Source: Fen-1258 sp041658245 | GTDB taxonomy: Bacteria > Bacteroidota > Ignavibacteria > Ignavibacteriales > Melioribacteraceae | Assembly: GCA_041658245.1 (NCBI GenBank) | Contig: JBBAAM010000008.1 | Span: 15,725 to 79,724, forward strand | Length of the DNA: 64,000 bases | Direction: 5' to 3' | In this document: positions 17,237 to 26,703 of the stretch, in pieces | How positions within the stretch are numbered: the stretch's first letter is position 1 | How the letters are laid out: each line of letters opens with the position of its first letter | The notes under the pieces: generated by a model | Told to the model about the DNA's origin: nothing | Databases searched by the model: none | What the model saw: only the letters and a program-made list of their open reading frames with translations | Program-made: the position numbers and the translations under genes

Positions 17237-17889
17237 GGATAAATTCTAAAAAAAAGTAGTTGATAAATTTTTAATGCTTCAGACGGCATTGCATTTTTAT
17301 TCTTTTGAACCATTTCTGCAAATATCTCGCCAAGATGATTTGTAATTAAATCTCTTCTATCAAATTCACCTTGAAGAAAAAATCCCTGCTCGAAATACTC
17401 AACAAAGATACCGAGAAATTTAGACAAATTAAAAAAGCTAATATTGTAGTGAAGGAATGCATTTGCAAAAAAATGTGCAAGTTTATCCTTATCACCAAAG
17501 TCGTTTGAAGGTGAATCGTTAAACAATCTTTTAGGAGTATTCTTTAATTTTTCATCAAATATTATTTTTGGAGGTGAGGGAAGCGGAACTGTAACATGCG
17601 AACCAATGACAGGAAGTTTAATTAAAATCTTGTTGTATGGTATTAAAGTAAAAGTTAGACAAAAAAAAGTCTCTGATGCATCACCTTCAAAAAAGGTAAG
17701 TGCCTTTTCATAAATATGATCTACAGTTTCCAAATCATTATGGGTTCTTGAGTACTGTTTGTACTCATCGGAGGTCATATAATTCGTTAAATAAAATAAT
17801 CCGCCGTAAAAAGATTTATCTATTTTTTGCTGAGCAAATATAGATTGTATGGAGAATATAGAAATTAGAATCAAAAAAAAGAAACTCAT
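17233..17889 (-). CDS. Secreted protein of unknown function (YfiM/DUF2279-like layout)
   Basis: A 218-residue protein with a clear signal peptide (hydrophobic FFFLILISIFSIQSIFA, cut before QQ). The C-terminal half has DKDKLAHFFANAF, then EYFEQGFF, then D-x-RDLITNHLGEIFAE; this Asp-Lys/His-Phe..Glu..Asp..Asn-x2-Gly pattern recalls DUF2279/YfiM-like lipoproteins, but I would not assign the family firmly. Both ends overlap neighbours by 4 bp, so it is translated together with the membrane spermidine-synthase-like protein and the NtrC-type regulator. Confidence 0.7.
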   Translation of the reverse strand: MSFFFLILISIFSIQSIFAQQKIDKSFYGGLFYLTNYMTSDEYKQYSRTHNDLETVDHIYEKALTFFEGDASETFFCLTFTLIPYNKILIKLPVIGSHVTVPLPSPPKIIFDEKLKNTPKRLFNDSPSNDFGDKDKLAHFFANAFLHYNISFFNLSKFLGIFVEYFEQGFFLQGEFDRRDLITNHLGEIFAEMVQKNKNAMPSEALKIYQLLFFRIYP

Positions 17890-20303
17890 AAATTATAACG
17901 CCGGCTAAAAGCTAAGAAAGAAACATTAGTTAGAGCTGCTGTAACATAAGACAACGCGGCAATCAATATAACTGTAGCAAAACCAAATTCAAGCGCTAAT
18001 ACAACAACAAGAACCGACGAAACAACGCTCGAACTTCCGTTAATTCCCCACGCCCAAGCTGCTAACGATTTATTTTCAGCAGAGATTATTTTTAACCCGA
18101 TCGGGAAAGGCATGCCCATTAAAAATGAAGGGACAGCAATCAATATGAATGCAATAACAGCTTTTAAGAAAAACTCAAAACCAATTGTTGATTGTAAAAC
18201 CGGAGTTAACAAGAATTTATATGAAATTAGAACAGTAAAAATCGATCCGCATATAAAGATGAGATTTCTTTTACTTCCTTTAATTTTTGATGAGAGATAG
18301 CTTCCCACACCCGAACAGATCAACATAGAGCTAATAACAGCGGCTGCGGCATAAATAATATTTCCAAAGTATAGAATAAATCTCTGGATGAAAATTATTT
18401 CCACGAACATATAACCCAATCCTATCGCTCCAAAATATAAAAGAGTCTTTAGTTTGCCATTGCCTTTCAAATCAGTTTTAAGTAGAGGAAGAACGATCAG
18501 CACAAATGCAATAATTACAATTTGGATGAAAGTTATCATAACAAGTAAATACCCGATCTCCAAAAAAGGCGCATTACGTATTCCGTAAACATCCTTTAGA
18601 TAAGACAAACTTTTCCATTTCAGGAATTGGGAAAAGTAAGGTTGATCATCATCTGCCGGTTTAATGTTGAAATCATATTCATCGTAAAAACTTGAACGAT
18701 GCCAGGATAGAATTTCATCGATGTATTCAAAGAACATTTCATCCTGCATCGAATTGTATTTTGTTCTTTCGGATTCTGAGATGTCCGGTAAAATAATAGG
18801 ATCAAACATTACTGAATCGGAGAACGATCTGATCTTTACAATTTCTTCGGAATTAAGTGGAGATTTTTTAACAACAAAAGTAATCGTTCCCCAGCTTTTA
18901 ATTGCAGCGATATGATTTTTGTAATCGGATATTTTCTTTTTATGCAACATCTCCACAATCGTTGAAAGAATTTTTAACGGATTTCGGAACGGGTAATCTA
19001 TCCATGATGAAATAGAAATGACTCCTTCGCTTTCCAGATGATCGAACATCTCTTCAAAAGAATCTACTGTTAAGAGATACTGTTCTTGAAGCGCATATAA
19101 ACCAACACCTCCGCCGAATGAATTTGTATAAGGAAGCGTGATCAAATCGTATTTATTTGTGTCTGCTTGCAAAAACGTTCTTGAATCTATATTGTGGATT
19201 GTAAGATTCTTATGATGATAAAGAGAATCGGAATCTTCAGCGAATTCATTTTTCATTAAAGAAATAATTATACTGTTCTGCTCAACTGCGGTAATACGAT
19301 TGGCGTTGTAACTTATCGCTTGCGCTGTTTCGATTCCGCTTCCGGCATTCAATATTAGAACCCTCTCAATTTCCTTCATTGCATAAGGCAATGCTGTAGT
19401 TGTGTAATGCAAAAATTCGTTCTTACCGTTATTAGCTTTAACTATTGCTCCAAACCAGTCTCCATTTAAAAATATCGCTTTGCTTTGCGGCACTTCTTTT
19501 TGATAAGCAAGACTTAAACCTTGCGAATATCGTAATACCGGAGATGAAACAACCTCAATCAATCCGTAAGGACTATTTTTTGTGAAAACCACTTTAGCAT
19601 CAATCAGATTGAGTGTTTTGCTGATACTCTTGAATTCGGATTTTTTTAGTGTGAAAGGATTTATGAAGAATAAAAACGACACAGCAATTGAAAGAATAAA
19701 TATTAGCGTGAAAATTCTTTTATAATCATTCGGGAATAGAATCAAAGCAGATATTATTGGCAGCAAGGAAATCAATGATGAAATTTCTTCCGGCGAAAAG
19801 ATCGAGTACAAAATTAGAGCTGTAATTCCGCCAAGACCGGAACCGATAAGATTACTAAAATAAAGTTTGCTTATTTGATCTATATAAATAATAAATGATA
19901 ATCCGATTGATATAGCACCAAAGAAAAATGGAAGGAAAAAGATCAAATAAGTAATTACAAGATTTATGAATTGTGAGTAGTCGGCAAAGATTAAATATGA
20001 ATCGAACCTTGCAAACGGTAATTGAGAAAGAAAAATTGCGCTGCATTGAAACAGGCCCGAAATCAGCATTGAAAAAGGAATTAACCATGGGGCATTTGCG
20101 ATCAATCTATTTTTAAATAATGCAATGAAAGAACCTGCGGCGCCAAATCCGAGCAGTGCGACCGAGATAACCATAAAAGCAAAATGATACCATTGAGTTA
20201 TCGAAAAAATGTGCATCAACAGCAATTGATATGCTATGATAGAGACGGAAAGAAGAAATATTGAGATGGAGATTCTTTTAATATTTAATCCAAAATAATT
20301 CAC
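17886..20303 (-). CDS. Multi-pass membrane protein with a spermidine-synthase-like methyltransferase-fold domain
   Basis: 805 residues in three parts: about six hydrophobic helices (1-225), a soluble SpeE-like Rossmann domain (~235-520) with the AdoMet-fold loop VLILNAGSGIETAQAI, an acidic AVEQN at the end of strand 2, and IDSRTFLQ / DLITLPYT, then a second block of helices (~575-800). Such fused proteins are usually labelled spermidine synthase, but the aminopropyl-donor residues are not evident, so polyamine synthesis should not be assumed. It overlaps the methyltransferase upstream and the secreted protein downstream by 4 bp each. Confidence 0.75.
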   Translation of the reverse strand: MNYFGLNIKRISISIFLLSVSIIAYQLLLMHIFSITQWYHFAFMVISVALLGFGAAGSFIALFKNRLIANAPWLIPFSMLISGLFQCSAIFLSQLPFARFDSYLIFADYSQFINLVITYLIFFLPFFFGAISIGLSFIIYIDQISKLYFSNLIGSGLGGITALILYSIFSPEEISSLISLLPIISALILFPNDYKRIFTLIFILSIAVSFLFFINPFTLKKSEFKSISKTLNLIDAKVVFTKNSPYGLIEVVSSPVLRYSQGLSLAYQKEVPQSKAIFLNGDWFGAIVKANNGKNEFLHYTTTALPYAMKEIERVLILNAGSGIETAQAISYNANRITAVEQNSIIISLMKNEFAEDSDSLYHHKNLTIHNIDSRTFLQADTNKYDLITLPYTNSFGGGVGLYALQEQYLLTVDSFEEMFDHLESEGVISISSWIDYPFRNPLKILSTIVEMLHKKKISDYKNHIAAIKSWGTITFVVKKSPLNSEEIVKIRSFSDSVMFDPIILPDISESERTKYNSMQDEMFFEYIDEILSWHRSSFYDEYDFNIKPADDDQPYFSQFLKWKSLSYLKDVYGIRNAPFLEIGYLLVMITFIQIVIIAFVLIVLPLLKTDLKGNGKLKTLLYFGAIGLGYMFVEIIFIQRFILYFGNIIYAAAAVISSMLICSGVGSYLSSKIKGSKRNLIFICGSIFTVLISYKFLLTPVLQSTIGFEFFLKAVIAFILIAVPSFLMGMPFPIGLKIISAENKSLAAWAWGINGSSSVVSSVLVVVLALEFGFATVILIAALSYVTAALTNVSFLAFSRRYNL

Positions 20304-20986
20304 TTGCCTCTTTTGAAAGGAACAAACATAACCGGCATCAAACTTTTTGTAGTTACTTTACCGTCTTTTTTTTCGACCAGCATTAACATTTGTGTTTGAA
20401 ACGGAGAGCCGACCGGAATTACCATTCTGCCGCCGTCTTTCAACTGCTCTATCAAAGGAGGAGGAATATATTCAGAGGCAGCAGTAACAATAATTGCATC
20501 AAAAGGTGCATGTTCTTTCCATCCGTAGTAACCATCGGCATTTTTTACATAAACGTTTTTGTAGCCAAGTTCCTTCAACTTTTTTTCTGATGAATTACTC
20601 AACTCGGTTATGATCTCAATTGTATAAACATCGCTTATAATTTCAGCGAGCACAGCGGCTTGATAACCTGAGCCGGTGCCGATCTCGAGCATGTTAGAAT
20701 TCTTGTTCGGTTTCACCAACTCCGTCATATACGCAACTATAAACGGCTGAGAAATAGTTTGTCCGTAACCGATCGGCAAAGGTCTATCATCGTAAGCATT
20801 ATCTCTTAAATCCTTAGGTATAAAAAGATGACGTTGCACCTTCTTCATTGAAGAAAGTGTAGCTTGGTCTTTTATGCCGCGCATTTCAATTTGAGTGCGA
20901 ACCATTATTTCACGGTCTCTTACATAAGGGTCATCTTGCAAAAAAGTAGACAAGCATAAAATCAATATTAAAGTTAGTGTGTGCAT
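20300..20986 (-). CDS. pcm: Protein-L-isoaspartate O-methyltransferase, apparently exported
   Basis: Repairs isoaspartyl residues in aged proteins using AdoMet. Family motifs are intact: VQRHLFIP, PIGYGQTISQP (71-81), the AdoMet loop LEIGTGSGYQAAVLAE (from 100) and DAIIVTAA. Unusually, the first ~16 residues (MHTLTLILILCLSTFL) form a hydrophobic leader that suggests export to the periplasm or membrane anchoring; cytosolic Pcm lacks it, though AdoMet supply outside the cytosol is a problem. It is first in a five-gene minus-strand operon with overlapping starts and stops. Confidence 0.9.
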   Translation of the reverse strand: MHTLTLILILCLSTFLQDDPYVRDREIMVRTQIEMRGIKDQATLSSMKKVQRHLFIPKDLRDNAYDDRPLPIGYGQTISQPFIVAYMTELVKPNKNSNMLEIGTGSGYQAAVLAEIISDVYTIEIITELSNSSEKKLKELGYKNVYVKNADGYYGWKEHAPFDAIIVTAASEYIPPPLIEQLKDGGRMVIPVGSPFQTQMLMLVEKKDGKVTTKSLMPVMFVPFKRGK

Positions 20987-21186
20987 GGTGTGCCGGTTTT
21001 TTTATTGACAAACATATAATAATCGCGAAATGAAACCGTACGTAAAATAATCAGCTAAAAAATAATAGTCACTATAAAAGCGCAGATAATGATTATAAAT
21101 AAGTGACCGGGAATGGATGAATGTTGAACTTAGAGAGTGGAATTAGCTAAAAGTGTTTAACCAGTCTGTAAAATATTCTTTTAAAA

Positions 21187-22842
21187 CTAAGTTTGTATAA
21201 CACCGGGATTGAAACGGGGTATATTTGGATTATTATTTGCATACTCAATTGAACTAGAAATATATTCTCGAGTTAATGCTGGATCAATAATTTCATCAAC
21301 CCATAAACGAGCAGCAGCGTGAAGCGGGTTACTTGTTTCTTCGTATGACTGAATTATTTCATTAAATAATTTGTCTTTTTGTTCTTTAGTGAATTCCTCC
21401 CCGGATTTTTGCATTTGTTTTAATCGTATATCAAGCAGGACAGAACTTGCTTGAGCACCGCCCATCACAGAAATTTTTGCGTTTGGATATGCATAGATAA
21501 AGCGCGGATCGTAAGCTTTACCGCACATAGCATAATTGCCTGCACCATAACTGTTGCCGATTATTATTGTAATTTTTGGCACGACTGAATTTGCAACAGC
21601 ATTCACCATCTTTGCGCCATCCTTTATAATTCCGCCGTGTTCTGCTTTACTTCCAACCATAAATCCGGTTACATCTTGTAAAAAAACAAGAGGAATTTTT
21701 TTCTGATTACAGTTCATTATGAATCGTGTTGCTTTGTCGGCACTATCGGAATAGATTACTCCGCCAATCTGCATTTCTCCTTTTTCAGTCTTTACTACAG
21801 ATCGCTGATTCGCAACAATCCCAACTGCCCAGCCATCAATACGCGCATAAGCAGTTATCAGACTTTTTCCGTATCCGGATTTGTATTCATCAATCTCAGA
21901 GTTATCAACAATTCTTGCAAGTAGTTCGTAAGTGTCATAAGGTTTTGTGCCATCTTCAGGAATCAATCCATAAATTTCTTTTGAATCAAACTTTGGAAGA
22001 ATGGAATCTATTCTATTGAAACCAGCTTGAGCAGAATCACCATACTTACTTACTAAACTTCTAATTTGAAGAAGACACTCTTCGTCGTTCTTCATTATGT
22101 AATCTGTAACACCTGAAATATTTGATTGAACACGCGCGCCGCCGAGATTTTCATTTGCAATTTCTTCTCCAATTGCCGCTTTTACTAAATGAGAACCGGC
22201 AAGAAAAACGGATCCTTCACCTTCAACAATTAAAGCTTCGTCACTCATGATTGGAAGATAAGCGCCGCCGGCTACACACGGACCCATGATTGCGGCGATT
22301 TGTGGAATTCCCAACGAAGACATAATTGCATTGTTACGAAAGATTCTTCCAAAATGTTCTTTATCAGGAAATATATCTTCTTGAAGAGGGAGGAATACAC
22401 CAGCGCTATCAACTAAATAAATAATTGGTAAACGATTTTCTATAGAAATTTCTTGTGCGCGTAGATTTTTCTTTGCAGTGATAGGAAACCATGCACCGGC
22501 TTTAACTGTTGCATCGTTTGCAACGATTACAAAATTTTTCCCGTGTATTTTTCCAATTCCGAAAATTGTTCCGCTGCTCGGCGCTCCGCCGTACTCTTTA
22601 TACATATCATAAGCGGCAAAAGTATTTAACTCAAAATAAGCTGATCCTTTATCAATTAATTTTTCAATTCGTTCACGAGCGGTAAGTTTTCCTTTTTCGT
22701 GTTGTTTATCAATTGCAATTTTTCCACCACCGAGTTTAATCGTTTCGCGCACAGCAATAATTTTTCTTATAAGATTTTTATGAAAATCTTCTCTGCGAAG
22801 AAAAGTTTCTGTTGGTTTTATGGGAGAACCGATTTGTGCCAT
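21187..22842 (-). CDS. Acyl-CoA carboxylase, carboxyltransferase (beta) subunit, methylcrotonyl-CoA type
   Basis: Transfers CO2 from carboxybiotin to an acyl-CoA. About 551 residues from the ATG at 22842 (AGGAA upstream); a GTG at 22860 is also in frame. The sequence tracks methylcrotonyl-CoA carboxylase beta: HEKGKLTARERIEKLID, VANDATVKAGAWFPIT, LPIIYLVDSAGVFLPLQ, FPDKEHFGRIF, VFLAGSHLVKAAIGEE and MGGAQASSVL. No biotin carboxylase or biotin-carrier gene is in this window. Together with the acyl-CoA dehydrogenase upstream it suggests leucine breakdown; propionyl-CoA or geranyl-CoA remain possible substrates. Confidence 0.88.
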   Translation of the reverse strand: MAQIGSPIKPTETFLRREDFHKNLIRKIIAVRETIKLGGGKIAIDKQHEKGKLTARERIEKLIDKGSAYFELNTFAAYDMYKEYGGAPSSGTIFGIGKIHGKNFVIVANDATVKAGAWFPITAKKNLRAQEISIENRLPIIYLVDSAGVFLPLQEDIFPDKEHFGRIFRNNAIMSSLGIPQIAAIMGPCVAGGAYLPIMSDEALIVEGEGSVFLAGSHLVKAAIGEEIANENLGGARVQSNISGVTDYIMKNDEECLLQIRSLVSKYGDSAQAGFNRIDSILPKFDSKEIYGLIPEDGTKPYDTYELLARIVDNSEIDEYKSGYGKSLITAYARIDGWAVGIVANQRSVVKTEKGEMQIGGVIYSDSADKATRFIMNCNQKKIPLVFLQDVTGFMVGSKAEHGGIIKDGAKMVNAVANSVVPKITIIIGNSYGAGNYAMCGKAYDPRFIYAYPNAKISVMGGAQASSVLLDIRLKQMQKSGEEFTKEQKDKLFNEIIQSYEETSNPLHAAARLWVDEIIDPALTREYISSSIEYANNNPNIPRFNPGVIQT

Positions 22843-22927
22843 TTGAGTTCCTAATAGCACGCAGATTTTTTATGATGGTTATGATAGATTATAAATAATC
22901 ATAATGATCTGCGTTCCATCTATTTTT

Positions 22928-24097
22928 CTAATCTTGTAAAAGTGTTCGAGCAATTACAATTCTCTGTACTTCGGAAGTTCCTTCACCAATAGTTAAAAGT
23001 TTTACATCACGGTAGAATTTTTCTACAGGATAATCTTTTGTAAATCCATATCCGCCAAAGATCTGTACAGCTTCATTAGCAGCGCGTGTTGCAACTTCAC
23101 TTGCAAAAAGTTTTGCTTTGGATGCAATCTCAAGAATATCTTTGTTATCATCTTTCATTTTGGCGGCTTTGAATGTCATTAATCGGGCGGCTTCAATTTC
23201 AGTTGCTATATCTGCAAGCTTAAATTGTATCGCTTGAAATTCAGAAAGAGTTTTACCAAATTGTTTGCGTTCTTTAGAATAAGCAAGTGAAGCTTCAAGA
23301 CAACCTTGAGCAAGTCCTACACTTAATGCTGCGATCGAAATTCTTCCGCCTTCAAGAATCTTCATTGATTGCGTAAAACCTTCTCCTTCATTGCCGATCA
23401 AATTATCTTCGCTCACACGGCAATTCTCAAAAATTAATTGTGTCGTTTCGCTTGCACGCATTCCAAGTTTATTCTCTTTTTTCCCGGCATGAAACCCGTC
23501 AGTTCCTTTTTCAACTATGAACGCTGATATTCCTTTTTTCTTTTTTTCTTTATCAGTAACCGCCATCACAACTGCAGTCTCTCCGGATTTACCGTGAGTT
23601 ATAAATGCTTTAGTTCCGTTTAGTACAAAATGTTTTCCGTCTTTCACAGCCGTTGTTTGCATACTGCCAGCATCACTGCCGGATGCTGGTTCTGTTAAAC
23701 CCCATGCACCTATTTTTCTTCCGCTTGCAAGATCTGGTAAATATTTATTCTTGAGTTCATCACTTGCAAATACATTAATATGATTTGTACATAAACCGTT
23801 ATGTGCGGCAACTGAAAGCGCTAATGATGGATCAATTCTTGCAATCTCTTCTATAATTAGAGCATACTCAATATAACCGAGTCCGGCTCCTCCAAATTTT
23901 TCCGGGATCAATATTCCAAGAAATCCAAGTTCACCTAACTGTTTCATCAGATCAATCGGGAATTCTTGACTCTCGTCAAATTCCATTACACGCGGCTTAA
24001 TTTTTTCTTCAGCAAAATTTCTGATTGTTTCTTTTATTGCAAGCTGATTTTCATCGAACTCAAGTATAAAATTGTTTTCAGTTTTAGTCTCTACCAT
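22928..24097 (-). CDS. Acyl-CoA dehydrogenase (short-chain / isovaleryl-type)
   Basis: 389-residue FAD enzyme that introduces the alpha-beta double bond into an acyl-CoA. Landmarks: GAWGLTEPASGSDAGSM, FITHGKSGETAVVMAVT, RKQFGKTLSEFQAIQFKLAD, FGGYGFTKDYPVEKFYRD and the C-terminal TIGEGTSEVQRIVIAR. Its catalytic glutamate appears to be that C-terminal EGTSE position (butyryl-type), rather than the mid-protein site of isovaleryl enzymes, so the substrate is best left open. It lies 6 bp downstream of meaB and upstream of the carboxyltransferase. Confidence 0.88.
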   Translation of the reverse strand: MVETKTENNFILEFDENQLAIKETIRNFAEEKIKPRVMEFDESQEFPIDLMKQLGELGFLGILIPEKFGGAGLGYIEYALIIEEIARIDPSLALSVAAHNGLCTNHINVFASDELKNKYLPDLASGRKIGAWGLTEPASGSDAGSMQTTAVKDGKHFVLNGTKAFITHGKSGETAVVMAVTDKEKKKKGISAFIVEKGTDGFHAGKKENKLGMRASETTQLIFENCRVSEDNLIGNEGEGFTQSMKILEGGRISIAALSVGLAQGCLEASLAYSKERKQFGKTLSEFQAIQFKLADIATEIEAARLMTFKAAKMKDDNKDILEIASKAKLFASEVATRAANEAVQIFGGYGFTKDYPVEKFYRDVKLLTIGEGTSEVQRIVIARTLLQD

Positions 24098-24103
24098 AAT
24101 GAC

Positions 24104-25063
24104 CTACTGTTTAAGTGAAGTTTTAAAATCATTAAATAATGTTTCGGCAATTTGATATGGAGAAGTTTCTCCCTCAACAACTTTTGAAAGGGAAGCTTGA
24201 AGACTTTCAGCACGTCTCTCTTTCCAGAATTCATCTTTCAACAAATGTTCAACTATCTCTTTGATACGTACTTTATAATTTTTTTCACGGTTTTGTTTAA
24301 GTAATCCATTTTGTTCCAAGAATTGATGATGTCTTGAAATCTCATCTGCAATTTCTTTTGTACCTGAGTTCTCAGAAGCAACTGCTTTAATAATATTGGG
24401 CAACCAGCTTTTTTCATTATGATCACGCATCATTAAAATTGTTTTGAGTGCGGTTATGGCGCTATCTGCACCGGGACGGTCGCTTTTATTAAGTACAAAG
24501 AAATCGGCAATTTCCATTAAGCCGGCTTTCATTGCTTGTATTGAATCACCGGATTCCGGAACAAGAATAACGATTGTAGTATCGGCAGCTTTTGCAACAT
24601 CAAGTTCGGACTGTCCAACACCAACTGTTTCAAAAATAATTATATCGTATCCGGCAGCATCAAGAACATCGGCAGCATCAATAGTTTTTTTGCTAAGACC
24701 TCCAAGACTACCGCGTGTAGCCATGCTTCTAATAAATACATTATCATCACAACCGACTTCACTCATACGGACGCGATCACCGAGCAAAGCGCCGCCTGTA
24801 AAAGGACTTGTCGGATCAACAGCTATGATTCCAACTTTTTTATTTTGTTTTCTGTAAAATTTAGTTAATTGATTTGTCAAAGTAGATTTACCCGCACCGG
24901 GAGGACCGGTAATACCTATTCGATAGGCATTACCAATTTTTATATGAAGATCTTTTAATAATTCGGTTGAATTGGAATTACCCGATTCAATAATAGTTAT
25001 TGCTCTTGAGATGGCTCGTTTGTCGTTCTGAAAAATTCTTTCAACAAAATTTTCTGATCTCAT
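24104..25063 (-). CDS. meaB: Methylmalonyl-CoA mutase-associated GTPase MeaB
   Basis: G3E-family GTPase chaperone that protects and reloads B12-dependent methylmalonyl-CoA mutase. The 319-residue protein has the P-loop GPPGAGKS (53-60), DPTSPFTGGALLGDR, SMATRGSLGGLS, the switch ETVGVGQSE and the NKSD base-recognition motif. The mutase itself is not in the window. With the acyl-CoA dehydrogenase and carboxyltransferase it points to branched-chain amino acid and propionate catabolism. Confidence 0.93.
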   Translation of the reverse strand: MRSENFVERIFQNDKRAISRAITIIESGNSNSTELLKDLHIKIGNAYRIGITGPPGAGKSTLTNQLTKFYRKQNKKVGIIAVDPTSPFTGGALLGDRVRMSEVGCDDNVFIRSMATRGSLGGLSKKTIDAADVLDAAGYDIIIFETVGVGQSELDVAKAADTTIVILVPESGDSIQAMKAGLMEIADFFVLNKSDRPGADSAITALKTILMMRDHNEKSWLPNIIKAVASENSGTKEIADEISRHHQFLEQNGLLKQNREKNYKVRIKEIVEHLLKDEFWKERRAESLQASLSKVVEGETSPYQIAETLFNDFKTSLKQ

Positions 25064-25073
25064 AACAAAAAAA

Positions 25074-25649
25074 TTATTTATATAAACCGTGTTTTGAAAT
25101 ATATTCTTTTACTTTTGATGGAACAAGATAATCAATCGGTTCATTATTTTTAACTCGCTCTCTAATCTCAGTAGAAGAAATGTCAATCAATGTAGTTTCC
25201 AGAAGTATTACAGAGTCAAAATACTTGTTATGCTTAACCGGTATGTTATCAATTTCACGTTTCATCACAATAACTTTGGCAAGATCAAAAATATCATCCG
25301 GACGATACCATTTATCAAAAACTATTAAATTATCAAAACCGATTATAAGCTCTATTTGATCATAAGATTTTTTTAATTCAACTAAAGTATTATAAGTATA
25401 AGATACATCTCCTTTGCGAATCTCATAATCAGAAGATTCGAAATATGGATATTGTTCGATTGCTAAGTTTACCATATTCAATCGATGAATATCTTCAGTT
25501 GGTCTCTGATCTGTTTTGTGCGGGGACATATGACAAGGAACAAAAATTATTTTTTCGAGATTTCTTTTTTCCAGAACATCGTAAGAAGTGATTAGATGTC
25601 CCAAATGAATTGGATCGAACGACCCGCCTAATATTCCAACTGGTTTCAT
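25074..25649 (-). CDS. nadD: Nicotinate-nucleotide adenylyltransferase
   Basis: Adds AMP to nicotinate mononucleotide in NAD synthesis. 191 residues with the nucleotidyltransferase signature GGSFDPIHLGHL (9-20), the substrate loop PHKTDQR, and the second signature ISSTEIRERV near the C-terminus. It begins 1 bp before the end of the prsW gene region and is probably transcribed with it. Confidence 0.94.
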   Translation of the reverse strand: MKPVGILGGSFDPIHLGHLITSYDVLEKRNLEKIIFVPCHMSPHKTDQRPTEDIHRLNMVNLAIEQYPYFESSDYEIRKGDVSYTYNTLVELKKSYDQIELIIGFDNLIVFDKWYRPDDIFDLAKVIVMKREIDNIPVKHNKYFDSVILLETTLIDISSTEIRERVKNNEPIDYLVPSKVKEYISKHGLYK

Positions 25650-26606
25650 TTATACCGAGATAAAATTATTTGATAAAAGTGACCGGACTGCTTCACGATT
25701 CTTTTCGATCTCTGAAGAATAATATAATTTGTTCAAATCTTTTGCTTTGTTAAATAAATCTTTATTGAAAGCAAGACGTATCGCAAATCTTGAATATAAT
25801 TTTCTAATTCGTTCGTCTATCCAACCGCTTCTAAATCTTAAATGACTGCTTAATATTTTTATATGTTCTTTAGGAATCAAACCTAACATACTTTCTTCCA
25901 ATAGTTCACGTTCGATAATTTTCTTTTCATTATTAACAGATAATCTAAAAACAAATATGAAAAAGAGTATCAAAAAAATCATGAATAAAAATCCAAATAA
26001 AAAAGTATCAGAAAAACTAACAGTAATATTCCACATAAAATGAATAAAGATTGCGGTAAATAATCCGGCTAATGGCAAAGTATTTTTTCCAAAATTAGAT
26101 GAAAACTTTGCAAGTGCAATAAAAGCTCCTAATGTTCCGGTGGAGATACAATGCATTAGAGCTGAAAATAATGATCGAATAACAACAAGATAGAGCCAGT
26201 TTAATGGTGTATTACCATAAGTTAAAAAGTACAGAAAATTTTCTATCATACCAAAACCGAGACCAATTACACCTCCGTAGAGTAATCCATCGGTAATATT
26301 ATCGATTTTTTTAGAATTAACTGAGTAGAGTAAGAATGCGCCTTTGGCAATTTCCTCACTCAGTGGTGCGAAAATTATTGACTGAATTAATTTAGAAATA
26401 TTTGAAGTTGAGCCGATTATTCCTGTTAAAGCTCCAAGTAGTAAACTTCCGCTAATTCCCAATATTATAGCACCGAAAGCACCCCATAAAAAATGAACCA
26501 GTACAAAACGCAATGGTTCTCTATCATACTTGTCCATCCTCCAAAGTACAATAAGACAAAATAACATTGGTAAGATTGCAGCAATAAATGATGAGATTAA
26601 CGACAT
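25650..26606 (-). CDS. PrsW-family intramembrane metalloprotease
   Basis: A 318-residue multi-pass membrane protein. The family's glutamate pair lies in FAPLSEEIAKGAFL, followed by GLGFGMIENFLY and later hydrophobic helices with MHCISTGTLGAF and FIHFMWN, which supply the presumed metal-binding histidines. PrsW in Bacillus cleaves an anti-sigma factor; no anti-sigma target is visible here, so its role is unknown. A soluble C-terminal tail of ~90 charged residues follows the last helix. Divergent from the fatty-acid cluster. Confidence 0.85.
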   Translation of the reverse strand: MSLISSFIAAILPMLFCLIVLWRMDKYDREPLRFVLVHFLWGAFGAIILGISGSLLLGALTGIIGSTSNISKLIQSIIFAPLSEEIAKGAFLLYSVNSKKIDNITDGLLYGGVIGLGFGMIENFLYFLTYGNTPLNWLYLVVIRSLFSALMHCISTGTLGAFIALAKFSSNFGKNTLPLAGLFTAIFIHFMWNITVSFSDTFLFGFLFMIFLILFFIFVFRLSVNNEKKIIERELLEESMLGLIPKEHIKILSSHLRFRSGWIDERIRKLYSRFAIRLAFNKDLFNKAKDLNKLYYSSEIEKNREAVRSLLSNNFISV

Positions 26607-26647
26607 TTATTCACACTCTACATTTATTTAACAAAATAAAGGAATTC

Positions 26648-26676
26648 TTGATTATAAAGGATCGGCTGTATATATT
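26648..26676 (+). promoter_or_regulatory. Sigma-70-type promoter of the DUF177-rpmF-fab cluster
   Basis: TTGATT at 26648-26653 and TATATT at 26671-26676, exactly 17 bp apart, in the divergent gap with prsW. The predicted transcription start (~26683) lies before the ATG at 26704, which argues against the upstream in-frame TTG at 26677. Confidence 0.6.
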
Positions 26677-26703
26677 TTGACCCAATTTTTCCATGTTCTT
26701 CAA

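Noticed and set aside
17886..20303. Functional spermidine synthase
   Set aside because: It has the fold but is fused to membrane domains, and polyamine-site residues are not evident; named only as spermidine-synthase-like.
24444..24857. 137-codon plus-strand frame inside meaB
   Set aside because: Antisense shadow; meaB motifs on the other strand are complete.
26677..26703. Upstream TTG start of the DUF177 gene
   Set aside because: It abuts the -10 element of a good promoter, and the family N-terminus fits the ATG at 26704.
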